A DNA stretch of 64,000 nt from contig CM043952.1 in the NCBI GenBank assembly GCA_014529385.2, positions 53,398,119-53,462,118 on the forward strand, read 5' to 3'. Shown piece by piece: positions 11,962 through 27,203 of the stretch; the stretch's first letter is position 1; each line of letters begins with the position of its first letter. The translations under genes and the position numbers were made by a program. The notes below the pieces were generated by a model. It did not search any database. It had not been told where the DNA came from and was given only the letters and a program-made list of their open reading frames with translations. This stretch comes from Adiantum capillus-veneris. Lineage: Eukaryota; Streptophyta; Polypodiopsida; Polypodiales; Pteridaceae.

Positions 11962-14765
11962 TCAAGTATCTGAAAGCAAATCTCTCATAGGCTCTAACAT
12001 GTCTGGTGTAGGAAGCTCTAGGATCCTTATGTGTCTTCTTTCGGTGACTCGCGAGAACATGACATACGCAAGGCCTGGCGCAAAAACTTGTTTGATGTTG
12101 AGTATGTCGTTTTCAGCTATTGTTGCACCCTGCGATTTGTGACCCGTTATTGCATATGCTAGTATCAAAGGGAATGTATATTTGTGGTAATATTTGAAGT
12201 TGAATGCTCTAGTGGAGTGTTTTGTACGCCGAATGGTGATTCTGGTATTTGTGTTGTCTATGAGCACAGTGATCGCGTCTACCAGACCGATGCAATCGTG
12301 GGATATATCCTTGACCCTGCATGTGGCACTGTTTTGCAGCGCCAATTTCCAAGTCTAGATTTGAGGTGATCATACACTTTGCACCAATAGCGATGTTGTG
12401 TATTTCATTGAAAGAGGTGTCGTTGACCCAGCTCTCTAAGAGTGGCTCGTTGTCCGCGTTTGTTTTTAACACTATTTGGACTATCTGCTCATTTGCAAAA
12501 CTCCTTTGCAATATGATGTCATTGTATCTCCGAGCGTTGTTGCGATGTGTGAAAATGATTGTGTTGTTTCGTCCATAGTTTCCAATAGTTCTTGTTCATT
12601 TATGATGCACTCTGAAAGCGTGCTTGTTATGTCTTGTTCGATTGGCTTTCTTTGTCTAATTGTATGCAGAGAGTTGAGGAATATTGGGTCCACTGCGTGT
12701 CGAACTGAGAATGTCATCTTGTGGACTATGCCATGCTTGAAGTGTGCCGATTGTGTAATTGTACATACATGGCAGAAAGGTCCAGGGTGCTTACAGACGG
12801 GCGGTAGCTGTGCGAAGTCTCCAAAGAGAAGCACCAATTTACTGCAGAATGGATCATGAATTGATACTTTTGTGACACTGACAAGTTGGCGAACGACCAT
12901 GTTGAATGTTGTGCTTGTGAGCATTGATATCTCGTCCATTATGATAACATCACGTGTTTGATGGATGTGAATCTTTCGTCCCCTGGACTTATTGATTCTG
13001 GGTAGTGTTTATTTGAGCCCACCGTTATCTTGACTTGATAGTGCACTGTTTTTGCGACACTGCATAGCCGAGATGCAACTGTGCCAGTTGACGCTGTCAA
13101 TATGACTGTCCTGTTTTGTTGTACGAACTTGGTCGTCATGTATTTGATGAGGAATGACTTTCCGGATCCTGGGACGCCAGTGATAATGTGGAGGCCGGAT
13201 GTTTTGGTGGCTGTGTCTTCAAATATCTTGTGTTGTTCAGGAGTGAGTGTTGCGTTATGGACATCGACGAACTCCTTTAGGAGCTGCAGCATGTTATGCC
13301 TACTAGTTTCCTTGGTATCATTTATCTCTGCATGCCTTGAATGAATGGGATTCTCACGGTTTAGGAAGAGCTTCTGGTGGATTAGGTTCACAATGTGCCC
13401 CGTGTTCTCGTTTAAAAGTATGTTTCGTTGTGTGTACTCGTTGATGTACATCTCGAGGTCCTCCTCGTCTCTTATTAACTGTCGGATTTTGCACTCTGTA
13501 AAGTAACAAGACATTAGGTTTTGTTGCGAGATCAGATCGGACTCGGTTCTAAATGTTGCTTTCTATAGCAATATGTTGAAGAAGAAGCCCTCCGGTTGGT
13601 ATTCGGTGAATCGTACGAGCCGGTGATTTTCTAGTACCAAGTTGTTGTAGGCATCATACATCTGGCTCTTCTGAGATCCTATGGTGTTGTTCTCGATCTT
13701 GAAATGTTTGTGGTACATGCAGAACGTGTATTGCTCTAGCGGCAGTGGCCTTGCACAGTACAAGTCGACTGGGTGCATAACGATCGTTTGGCTCTGTGAT
13801 AACAATCTTTGTCTTAGTGAAGGTGGCGATGAGTCGATATATTCCACGGCTTCGCTTCTTGTGATGATTGAAATTTGTAGGCAATTTAGTGCTGCCTCTG
13901 TTACTGAAATTGGCTTGGACATTATCGATGCTGCAATTACGCGGAGCTTGACCTTGTCTAATTCATTGAGGCCGAGCCTTGTTGCATTTTCCTCTGAAAG
14001 GTTGAGTGGACCCATTGGCTCTGTCTTCATTGCGTACTTTAACAGGTAGTGAGATATAGATCAGATGGTCACACATTGGATGTTCATGTGCGCTCCCCAC
14101 AACAGCAAGATTGTCGGGTGGTAAGGAACTACGTTACGGTGTTCATGTCCTGGCATATAGTACAACCACCTTGATGTTTGTGGGTCCATTATGGGTTTGG
14201 TTGATAGTTGAGGACTGAATGGAAAGCCGTATTTGCATGAGTGTTGGCCCATAACCTTGCAGGTGGACTTGCATTTGTGAATTTGTTTTCTTGTGACGAG
14301 GTGATGTAAATGGTTTGAGAAATTCAAAGGAGGCTGTTGTGGGTCAGGTATGTATGACGCTATTTCATCTACTACCAACTCAATGTCGCCACGAAAAACC
14401 CACAAAATCAGATGAGCATGCAGCGATCCTTGGTTTTGTATCTCGTACCTTAAAAGATGATGCTCAATTTCGCCTAGGACTTTGCTCCCCCCAAAAATGT
14501 GGCTGTTCAAGAAGACGTGCAGACGCTCGTGGAACAACACGGCACACTCGACAGGACAATCTTTCCATGTGTAGCTTCCATTGAATGAATGGGCGATATT
14601 TTCGATTGCTGTAATTTCATTCCACCTGCTTTCTGTCACTTTGTCTGCTGTAAATGTGAGGAACAGATCGGGTAGGCCCCACAAGTCAACCATTGCGATG
14701 AGATCTTTGAGGTTCTTTCGATGCCATGATGGAGTGCCGGGCCCCGGGGGCCCCGGGGGATTCAC
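11962..14765 (-). pseudogene. Helitron Rep-helicase fragment
   Basis: Reading the minus strand from 14,765: the Helitron N-terminal pattern GLPDLFLTFTAD, then the HUH-type motif HAHLILWV, then YLLKYAMK, giving the two Rep tyrosines four residues apart. A linker follows, then a Pif1-type SF1 helicase: Walker A GVPGSGKS (~13,170), Walker B MDEISM (~12,930), GDFAQLPPV, and motif VI AYAITGHKSQGATI (~12,120). This enzyme nicks and unwinds DNA for rolling-circle transposition. It is broken: in-frame stops at about 14,061 and 13,563, and frameshifts near 12,940, 12,490 and 12,330. The N-terminal zinc region is missing; the similarity begins abruptly beside a GGGGCCCC-rich run at about 14,740-14,760. 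No Helitron TC or CTRR end was identified. Confidence 0.85.
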
Positions 14766-14882
14766 TATGTAGTTCCGTATGGTATCACGTGAGTGTAAGG
14801 AAGAGGGGTTTTAAATAGGGGGGCCATAAGCGTATACAATAGAGGTACCCCCTCTTATTTCTTGGTTTCTACCGTAGGTAGA

Positions 14883-14902
14883 GGGGGGGGGGGGGGGGGG
14901 GG
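14883..14902 (+). repeat. Poly-G tract (20 bp)
   Basis: Uninterrupted G run just beyond the truncated 5' edge of the Helitron fragment. Length is likely variable. Confidence 0.9.
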
Positions 14903-19701
<4,799 letters not shown>

Positions 19702-20019
19702 ATGGCAGTGGAGACAGTAGTCGACCATCTAATTGAAAATGTAGGCCTTAATATGGAGGGAATGATGGCGTGGCCTATAAAAATGTTTTTCTTATTTGGA
19801 AGGGAGAGACCGCCAACCCGTGTATTGCTTATCTTTGTTGATGACAATAAGTGGTGGAAGGAGAATATGAGATTGTTGTTCTTGAAGTTTAGCTTGCATT
19901 TAATTGACTACTATAAAGTTACATATTTTGATAGAGCTAACACATCTTCGACAATTGTCCTTGAAAGGCTAGAAGTCATAAAAAGCGTCATTCCTTGTAA
20001 TAAACTATGGATTGTTTAA
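19702..20019 (+). CDS. Unidentified 105-codon frame
   Basis: An ATG-started frame of 105 codons with mixed, non-repetitive composition (for example LIFVDDNKWWKENMRLLFLKF). I recognise no family. It lies 260 bp upstream of the 300-codon frame at 20,277 on the same strand, separated by a GT/GA microsatellite, and could be another exon of the same transcription unit or chance. Low confidence as a gene. Confidence 0.25.
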   Translation: MAVETVVDHLIENVGLNMEGMMAWPIKMFFLFGRERPPTRVLLIFVDDNKWWKENMRLLFLKFSLHLIDYYKVTYFDRANTSSTIVLERLEVIKSVIPCNKLWIV

Positions 20020-20125
20020 AAATTTGTATCGTCAATCTATTATTCTAGAATGACTTTTGATTGCAATGATTACTCATTTTTGGCTCGTCAATAATAGTGT
20101 TAATACCACCACATTCAAACTCTAC

Positions 20126-20186
<61 letters not shown>
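20126..20186 (+). repeat. (GT)n-(GA)n compound microsatellite
   Basis: GTGTGT followed directly by 46 bp of GA repeat, 90 bp upstream of the ATG at 20,277. Confidence 0.95.
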
Positions 20187-20189
<3 letters not shown>

Positions 20190-20276
20190 TTAAGTATTTC
20201 TCTTTAGTGTTGTTTTGCCACTTCCTTACATTTTTTCTTGTGTGGTTGTCATCTTTTATTAGAGCGGGTTTACAAC

Positions 20277-21271
20277 ATGGCAAGCAAGGAGGTTGTAGTT
20301 ATGTTGCACAATGTAGAAGGAGAAAATTTAGTTTTGGGATTTCTCCTGTTGAAAGACGGTGGAACATACAAAGACTTAAGGCATGAGATTCAAGATGGGG
20401 GAGTTACCATTGATGAGTTTCATTTCTTAGGTGGATCTAGAATGCTTCCGATATCAACGAAGCAAGAGGAGATGTGGTTGGTCAATGACGATGAAGCCAC
20501 AATCGAGTATGTAATTGAAAGTGTGATGCCCTCAAAGCGTCCACAACTAGATTCAAGTGATGCCAGCAACGAAGTGAGCACAATGAGTACCTTGGGATTA
20601 GAGAAGGAGGTTGAAATTCCTAATGTTACTGTGTGTAGTGATGACTTGGAGATATCTAGGCAAGCCACAAAGGTCCTTTTGAAGAGCTCAAATGCTACTT
20701 CATCTGAAGTGAGAAAGTGGAAGAGAGATATCCAAAATGCTAGAGAGAGGTTGCAATTAAAAGGTCAACATGACACGTTTGAGCTGATGTCAACTGACAA
20801 GGAAGGGAAGCCCTTGTTTCAAATTTGGTGTGCAGAGTGTGAGAGTTCCTATGGACAAGGGGGCCCAGATACTATATACAACTTTTTGAACTCCCACATC
20901 AAGACAGCAAGCCATATGCGAGCTATGGGATTTTCTGATAAGAAAAGGCAAGCTAGCAAAATCTCAGAGGAAGAGATGATTGCTTTTAACAAGGACAAGG
21001 TGCAACAAGCAATGTTAGAGGTTCAATATTTTGGGGTTGAAAAAAATGTGGTGTTCAATTTGGTCCCTGAAACTATTGGTGACTACAAGACTTTGTCTAA
21101 AGCCTTCATAGCATACAACATATGGAAAATGGCTTCCTTTGTTTCCGAAGACAGGGTCTCTCCAAAATTGCATGCTTGAGCACGTGAAGTCAAAGAACCA
21201 TGTTCAAGCAGGTTATCCCAATGTGCAAGCGGTGCCTAAGAAGATTGGTCATCCAAGAAAGAAAATGTACT
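20277..21271 (+). pseudogene. Unidentified 300-residue protein with a CxxC/H..H finger, frameshifted near its end
   Basis: The ATG at 20,277 (context AACATGG) opens a frame of 300 codons to TGA 21,177-21,179. I do not recognise the family. Residues ~1-80 look like a small folded domain (VVVMLHNVEGENLVLGF, LHEIQDGG-like turns). The middle is acidic and Ser-rich. Residues ~180-235 contain IWCAEC followed by FLNSHIKTASHMRAM, a C2-H2-like zinc finger. After the stop the +1 frame continues with LEHVKSKNHVQAGYP and a basic end (KKIGHPRKKMY, stop at 21,271), a second H-x5-H helix, so a one-base shift at about 21,165-21,180 has probably cut off a second finger. It lies within the CACTA unit and may be a captured host gene. 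Confidence 0.5.
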
Positions 21272-21796
21272 AGATGAGAAGCAAAAAAATATTATTAGAT
21301 TTTTCAAACCAATCTAGGTAACTAGTTAAGCATTTTTAATGCCAATATGCAATTGTTAGTACATCTCTAACATGAGAAAATATGTGCATGCAGATTCGGA
21401 TAAAGAGGCATGCACTCCCTCAACCATGGATAACCAAGGATCGCAGTCTATGGAGACCTAAATCTAATCTAATATAACGTAAATCTAAATCTAGCGTAAA
21501 TAAACGTAAATCTAATTTAACGTAAGTCTACATCTAACCTAATCTTTAACGTCTTTTAGGATAGTTTCCTACGACGTTATAACTCTCTTCTTCTTATGTG
21601 TGTGTGCGTGTGTGGATGTGTGTGCCAATAAAAAGAGATAAATGGTATAACCTTTCTATCACCCATGCCAAGTATGATAGATTGGTTATGCCATTTCTCT
21701 CTTGAATAATAGGTCTTGAGTTCAACTCCTCGTCGGCTAGATCTTTAGGTCTTTTAATTTTAATTAGTTTCCTACGACGTTAAATTAGTTTCTCTC

Positions 21797-22020
21797 TCTT
21801 TCTCTCTCAATGTGTGTGCGTTTTTTTGTTTATGCATGTTTTCTCTCTCTTTTCCTCTCTCAATGTGTGCGTTTTTTGTTTATGCACGTTCTCTCTCTCT
21901 TTTCCTCTCTCAATGTGTGCGTTTTTTGTTTATGCATGCTCTCTCTCTCTTTTCCTCTCTCAATGTGTGTGTGCATTCTTTGTTTATGTATGTGTGTGTG
22001 CGTTTTTGTTTATGTTTGTA

Positions 22021-22025
<5 letters not shown>
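21797..22025 (+). repeat. 52-bp minisatellite, about four units
   Basis: Units carry CTCTCAATGTGTGCG, TTTTTTGTTTATGCATG and CTCTCTCTTTTC in order, with the last unit diverged toward GTGTGT. The frames through it are repeat artefacts. Confidence 0.85.
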
Positions 22026-22060
<35 letters not shown>

Positions 22061-22166
22061 AACACTATGTGTGTGTGTGTGAGAGAGAGAGAGAGGGAGA
22101 GAGAAAGAGGGGAAGGGAACATGAGAGTGAGGAGAGGGAAGAAGCATACCTGGATCTCCTTCCTCT

Positions 22167-22202
<36 letters not shown>

Positions 22203-22204
22203 AG

Positions 22205-22241
<37 letters not shown>

Positions 22242-22356
22242 CGTTACCTGCTCCTTGCTTGAGGGCGCCGAAAAACTCAGATCTGAGATCTGAGATCTGA
22301 GTTTTTGGGCGCTCTGTTATTTTTTTTAGCCCAGCCGGCGTCGCTATGAGCCTCGC

Positions 22357-22398
22357 TATGAGCGTCGCAAATTTACAAGTAAATTTGCGACGCTCATA
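22357..22398. repeat. 20-bp perfect inverted repeat in the CACTA subterminal region
   Basis: Arms 22,357-22,376 and 22,379-22,398 are exact reverse complements (core GCGTCGCAAATTTAC) around a 2-bp AA spacer. The arms include the subterminal GCGTCGC motif, so two protein sites face each other. The inner CACTA end keeps only part of this structure (11,403-11,432). Confidence 0.9.
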
Positions 22399-23415
22399 AC
22401 GACGCCGATAATTTTTTTTTGAGCGTCGCTAATATGAATAGCCTCTTGTAGTGTGACAAAAAAAAAGGAAAAGATCATGATCATAGGAATATGAGATCTT
22501 TGAGGCAAAGACTTTGAAATACCTAACCTGGTAATCTACAAAAATCCCATCTAGTTGGTTGCCTAGCCTATCAGCTTGGGGGGCCACTACAATAAAAAAA
22601 GCTTATCACTTGGGCTTGATAGTAGGGATTATTTTATTCTATATATTCTTCCATTTTCACATACAAAAGGATGTTAAAAAAATGATTTGGAAAAAAATTA
22701 TGGATTAAATAGAAAAAGAGTCCTTTTTATTGGGTGAAAATTTCAGAGCTAAGGGGTTGAATAAATAATTTTTGAACCCACACAATATTTAAGTTTTACA
22801 TATAGTGACCCCCTTGAGCCTATAGGCTACGTTTCACATAATCACACACTTTTCTTATGTGATTGAAAATGTTCACGTAATCACAAGCTTTACTTATGTT
22901 GATTACAAAGGGTTATCACGCAAACATATTACCAACAAATGTACTAGTGGGAGAAAGTGATCAGATGGTGAAAATGGTAATGCCGAGAAATCGCATGGCA
23001 TAAGGCATTGATGATGGAGTCAACAATCTGTATGTTCCTACAATTGCATCATTATAAATTTTTTTATTTTTGTTCTGGTGAGTTATTTTACCTTAGTGCA
23101 TCATTAAAAAACTTAACTATGGTAGAATAAACAATGCTCTAGTGGTGGGCTTGAAATCATCTTAGGTATCACATGTGAAAGAGGTCAAATAAAAATCCCC
23201 CTTTTACACATTTTCAACTTTGAATATACCTATCTCTCTTCCCTTACATACTTACTTGTTTTGTACAAATTTTAGCTAAACAGCTTATGTTGTCTTAGTG
23301 TAAATCTACAAGGAAACTATTTGATATAAGGAGTTCTACCAAACATCGACCAAACTTAACTGAGCAAGCTCAAAACCGAGCAAAGTTATTAAGTGAGTTG
23401 CTCAAGTACATGTAT

Positions 23416-23419
<4 letters not shown>

Positions 23420-23463
<44 letters not shown>
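23420..23463 (+). repeat. (GA)n microsatellite
   Basis: About 44 bp of perfect GA repeat. Confidence 0.95.
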
Positions 23464-23468
<5 letters not shown>

Positions 23469-23713
23469 CTAAACCTAAACAATAAATGTCAGCACCATTG
23501 CTAGCAAAAATATATTTTTTGAAAACTTAGAAAGACTTTATGTGGAAAGTTTCGAAAGTAAATGAACCATGTTTTGAAGTTAGAGTCAGCAATATACAAA
23601 TCTAGTCATCATTATACTTGTCATTGATTTTACTATTAGTATGAGTACTAGCAAGTGGAAGGCATATTAGCAAGTGTGATTGCATAAAAAAAGGCACAAA
23701 TTTACTAATGCAT

Positions 23714-24007
23714 ATATCATGTGACTGTGCATTGATTCTCTCAGAGTTCTTTCTCTTAAGGTACCTCTCTCTCAAGCTCTTTCCTTATCTTCCCTTCCCT
23801 TTAGGCATTTATCATGTGACTTGGAATTAAGTCTGTCAGAGTTCTTTCTCTAAAGCACCTCTCTAAGGCTCTTCCCTTCCCTTTAGGCATTTATCATGTG
23901 ACTTGGCATTAATTCTCTCAGAGTTCTTTCTCTAAAGGCACCTCTCTAAGGCTCTTCCCTTCCCTTCCCTTTAGGCACCTCTCTCTCAAGCTCTTCCCTT
24001 CCCTTTA
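23714..24007 (+). repeat. 85-bp minisatellite, about 3.3 units
   Basis: Each unit runs from TATCATGTGACTTGGCATTA through TCTCAGAGTTCTTTCTC and a CTCTTCCCTTCCCTTTAGGCA end. Units start near 23,716, 23,809 and 23,891, and the array ends with a partial copy at about 24,007. Confidence 0.85.
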
Positions 24008-24074
24008 GAGTAGCACTTCAAGACTCATTGGTAGATCTATGAGGTCTCTTGTGGAATGTTCCTATAATGTTAAA

Positions 24075-24077
<3 letters not shown>

Positions 24078-24117
<40 letters not shown>
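24078..24117 (+). repeat. (CT)n microsatellite
   Basis: About 40 bp of perfect CT repeat. Confidence 0.95.
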
Positions 24118-24120
<3 letters not shown>

Positions 24121-25364
24121 CATTGCTTAATCAATAACTCATTGGTAAACATGAGTAGTCATTAAAGCTTGCAAACCTTTATTATAAATTTTTTTCCTTA
24201 TTTCTTCATCAATAACACAAAAATGTGGGTAGCAACGCTATGATTATCTCCTAAGCTATCCACCTTTGTATGGGTTTTGTCCTTGATATTAACTTCAAAA
24301 AGATCTATGCCAAGCAGCTGTTAGCGGCGGCTGGACACACTCAACGGAGAATGATTACCCGGTGGGATACTAATTTCCTTTGTAATCATTCTTTAACTGA
24401 GAAGAAACCGTCATTTCACCTTTGTAAATAGTGGGTCTTGCAGAAGCTTCCAAATTGTATCCCATTTTTGACATTTAGACTTAGTAAATGGTTAAATTGG
24501 AAGATTAGGGTTTGAGATTGTAAGGTATTTCTACCACTTTTAACCTTAATGCAAAAAAACCTTTTGTCATTTTTATAAGTTTGTCTCTGTGTGTTGAGCG
24601 TACTCTGTGTACGAGAGAGAGTGAGAGTTTATCTTGATGCTACGCACACACTGGTGGTCAGAATTGAGTGCGGAGAAGTGTAGCGTGTTGCCCCCGGAGA
24701 GAGCTACGCACCAACACCTACATTGCAGGTGTACGGCCTGTCCTCGCGAGATTGACCCACAAGATATTTCTGGTGATTCGATGAGCATATGATGTCTGTT
24801 TTTGCATTTCAACATATCCACGTTGGAGAGGGGGAATAAGGAACACACCCAACACACAGTATCAATGCCTCTCTATAGCCCAGGATTCCACAACACCCTT
24901 AACCTCTCAAATAACACCTTCAAATTGGCTAATTTGCACCAACAACTCCACTCTAGCATACAAAACAACTACCTCACACCTTGCAAAAAAACACCCACAA
25001 CACAAATGCACCCACACTGCTCAAATCACCCTTTCCGACTCACAAAACACTCCTAATCTGTCCTCTCGGTAGCACCTTTTGAGCTGCAGGCAAACCCTTT
25101 GCAAGCAATGGCCAATATACGAAGAGCGAGAGAAGAGGAGGGGAGTGGGGAGAAGCAACACTAGAGATTGGAGCAAATGAGTGGTATTATTGTATAGGGA
25201 GTAGTACAACCAAGTATGCAGCTTCAATGGCAAGCTTAACAACACACAAGCTTCAAGCTTCCACTCACACACTCAGGCAAAAAAGCCACCTGGTCCAAAG
25301 ACCCTAAAAAATGAACATAAACCTCCTTTTATAGGGGTGTGCCTAGGAGTCCCAAAAAAGAAAA

Positions 25365-25605
25365 ATGGGGTCATCTTCCATGTCGTGCACTTCATTTGGA
25401 GTTCTATTTAGAATTTTGATTGCATTGCCAACACTTGGCATAGTTCATTTTGGAAACCTTTGCATGCCACACCTCTTGTCCACCCTATTTGGGTGCCTGG
25501 TTTTCCCTTGGGCCTCTTGCCTTGGCTTACATCTTCAACTACCCACTTGTCGGTACCTTTTTTGTAGCGGGACCCCTCCCCTGTCGAGGCAATAGCGATG
25601 TCTCT

Positions 25606-25636
<31 letters not shown>

Positions 25637-26405
25637 TACAACCTTTATCCTCAAAAAAATGTTTGGCCCTTGGCGGGCGCGGGCAACGCCCCTACTACCT
25701 GCCACATCATCATTGAACTCACACCACTGCGGGCGCCACTACCGCCCCGCCTTGCCGGCGCTTGCCAAAACCGCCACCAACCACCACGCTAGACTCGCCA
25801 TGCAGCATTGCTACAGCGCCACGACAGAGCCTTGCACTCGCACGCCACAGCTACGCTCAAGGGGAGCTCCCCTCACCCATCTTGGATACAAATAGAGGCC
25901 TCACGGCCCTGCCAATATACCGCGGCCAAGCTGCTTCCGCTTACACAAGTGGGTTTTGTGGGCACGCCACGTGGCATCACCATACGCCTCAATCGTCAAG
26001 GCCTTCAAAAACAATAAACCCCATTAGTTTTTTAACCAAAAACCTTTTTAGCCTGTCTTTACCTGACTCCCATTTTTTGCTCCCACCTCCTACTGCCAAG
26101 CCATAAAGCCCGGGTGAACACTTGCATTGCCACCTTGCTTCTTCATAACTCGCATCGGTTTATCGACTTTTCTAGGACCAAGATCCGAGGACACCAAAAC
26201 ATGATCAAATCATCTGCAATCAACTTTGGATAAAGACACTCCAGCTTCTGACTGCTGCAACTTCTTGCTCCGGACACCGTTTGGCATGCAGTCACTTCCT
26301 GCTAGCTCCGTATGATGCACATCCTGCTGTAGAACTTTGTCGGTGCTCAAAAGATGCAAGGTGGCACATTATTCTATGCAGCCAAGTGGGCTCAGACCCG
26401 GCCCC
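25365..26405. other. Anonymous sequence with a GC-rich patch and a 28-bp poly-G
   Basis: A G run at 25,609-25,636 is followed by a GC-rich stretch (about 25,660-25,970) unlike its surroundings, with overlapping Pro/His/Ala-rich frames but no domain I recognise. It lies directly beyond the 3' end of PLE copy 1. Confidence 0.45.
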
Positions 26406-26495
26406 CAAAAAAACTTCAACTTATAATTACATTTAAGCGTGTGAGGCACTTTGTTCTGGAGCAAAAGGAAGGGAGGCGGGGGTGGGCTATGGGGT

Positions 26496-26534
26496 ACCAA
26501 ACGCGGTTTTCTCCTTTGAGGAGCTCATTAGTGG
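26496..26534 (-). ncRNA. Decayed hammerhead ribozyme motif, PLE copy 1
   Basis: It aligns with the better-preserved motif at 32,538-32,577: stem I ACCA/TGGT, core CTAATGA (G5 changed to A), stem II GCTCC-TCAAA-GGAG, then AAAAC where CGAAA is expected, and CGCGTTTGGT. The loss of G5 and of the core GAAA guanine should make it inactive. Confidence 0.55.
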
Positions 26535-26591
26535 TAGTAGTAGGGAGAATTATGTATAGAGGGGAAGAGGATACTGTTTATATAAGAGAGA

Positions 26592-26985
26592 GGGGGGGGG
26601 GGGGGGGGGGGAGAGGTGTACTTTGCAGGGGCTATGAGTTTTCCTACTGATTAGAGGTAGAGAGTGGTGTAGAGTTTCCCAAAGGTAAGAAGTAAGAGAT
26701 TGAATTTTACTGGGGGGAGTTTTATAGATTGTTTACCGAGGGGTGGTATAAGTGAAAGAGGGTCATAAAAAGAAAAATGGGGGGGGGGGGTGTCGAGTCC
26801 AAAGTACGGGGGTTATATTTCTCAAGAAAGAGGGGGGACTAAATAGTGGCAAAGGAGGGGATAGAGGGTAGGGAGGGGTTTAAAAATAACATGAAGAAAA
26901 GTGATGCATTGGAATTGCAAAGATCTGGTGTATAGTGTACAAGACTGGGTGTAAGGTGCTTATCGGGGGGGGGGGGGGGGGGGGG
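26592..26985 (-). repeat. Three C-tracts in the 3' region of PLE copy 1
   Basis: On the coding strand these are C runs: 26,985-26,965 (21), 26,790-26,779 (12) and 26,611-26,592 (20). Copy 2 has tracts at the same three places with different lengths (21, 20, 10). Confidence 0.9.
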
Positions 26986-27203
26986 ATTTGAGAGTTTAAA
27001 AGGATCAAGGGGGAGTAGTTTGATTCCCAAAAATGGTGTTCTAGGAGTACAATTCAAAGGGACAAAATTTGGAATGTAAGATCAAAAAATGGGAAAGGGT
27101 TGTCTATGTTGCTGAAGAACTATGGGCTTTGAGAATCAACCTGCAAAACGAGAGGTAAGAGTTAGGGTAGGGTATAAAGAGTATTCATTTGTAAAAATTA
27201 GGT

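Larger units (their letters stand above)
21440..22453 (-). repeat. Outer copy of the CACTA right-end region
   Basis: Its blocks match 10,960-11,474 in order and orientation: TAAACGTAAATC repeats, AACGTCTTTTAGGATAGTTT, TACCTGCTCCTTGCTTGAGG, AGATCTGAG palindromes, GCGTCGC motifs, and CCTCTTGTAGTG ending at 22,453. It is longer because of microsatellites and a 52-bp minisatellite. The TGA after it matches the TGA before 4670. No transposase remains are attached. Confidence 0.8.
22457..25364. other. Anonymous intergenic sequence
   Basis: No coding similarity seen on either strand. Contains a GA tract, an 85-bp minisatellite and a CT tract listed separately. A 94-codon minus frame at 24,573-24,857 has many Cys residues but no recognisable fold. 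Confidence 0.5.

Noticed and set aside
22588-22603. CACTACAATAAAAAAA as another CACTA-type terminus
   Set aside because: No inverted partner, no subterminal motif cluster and no flanking duplication were found, so it is probably chance.
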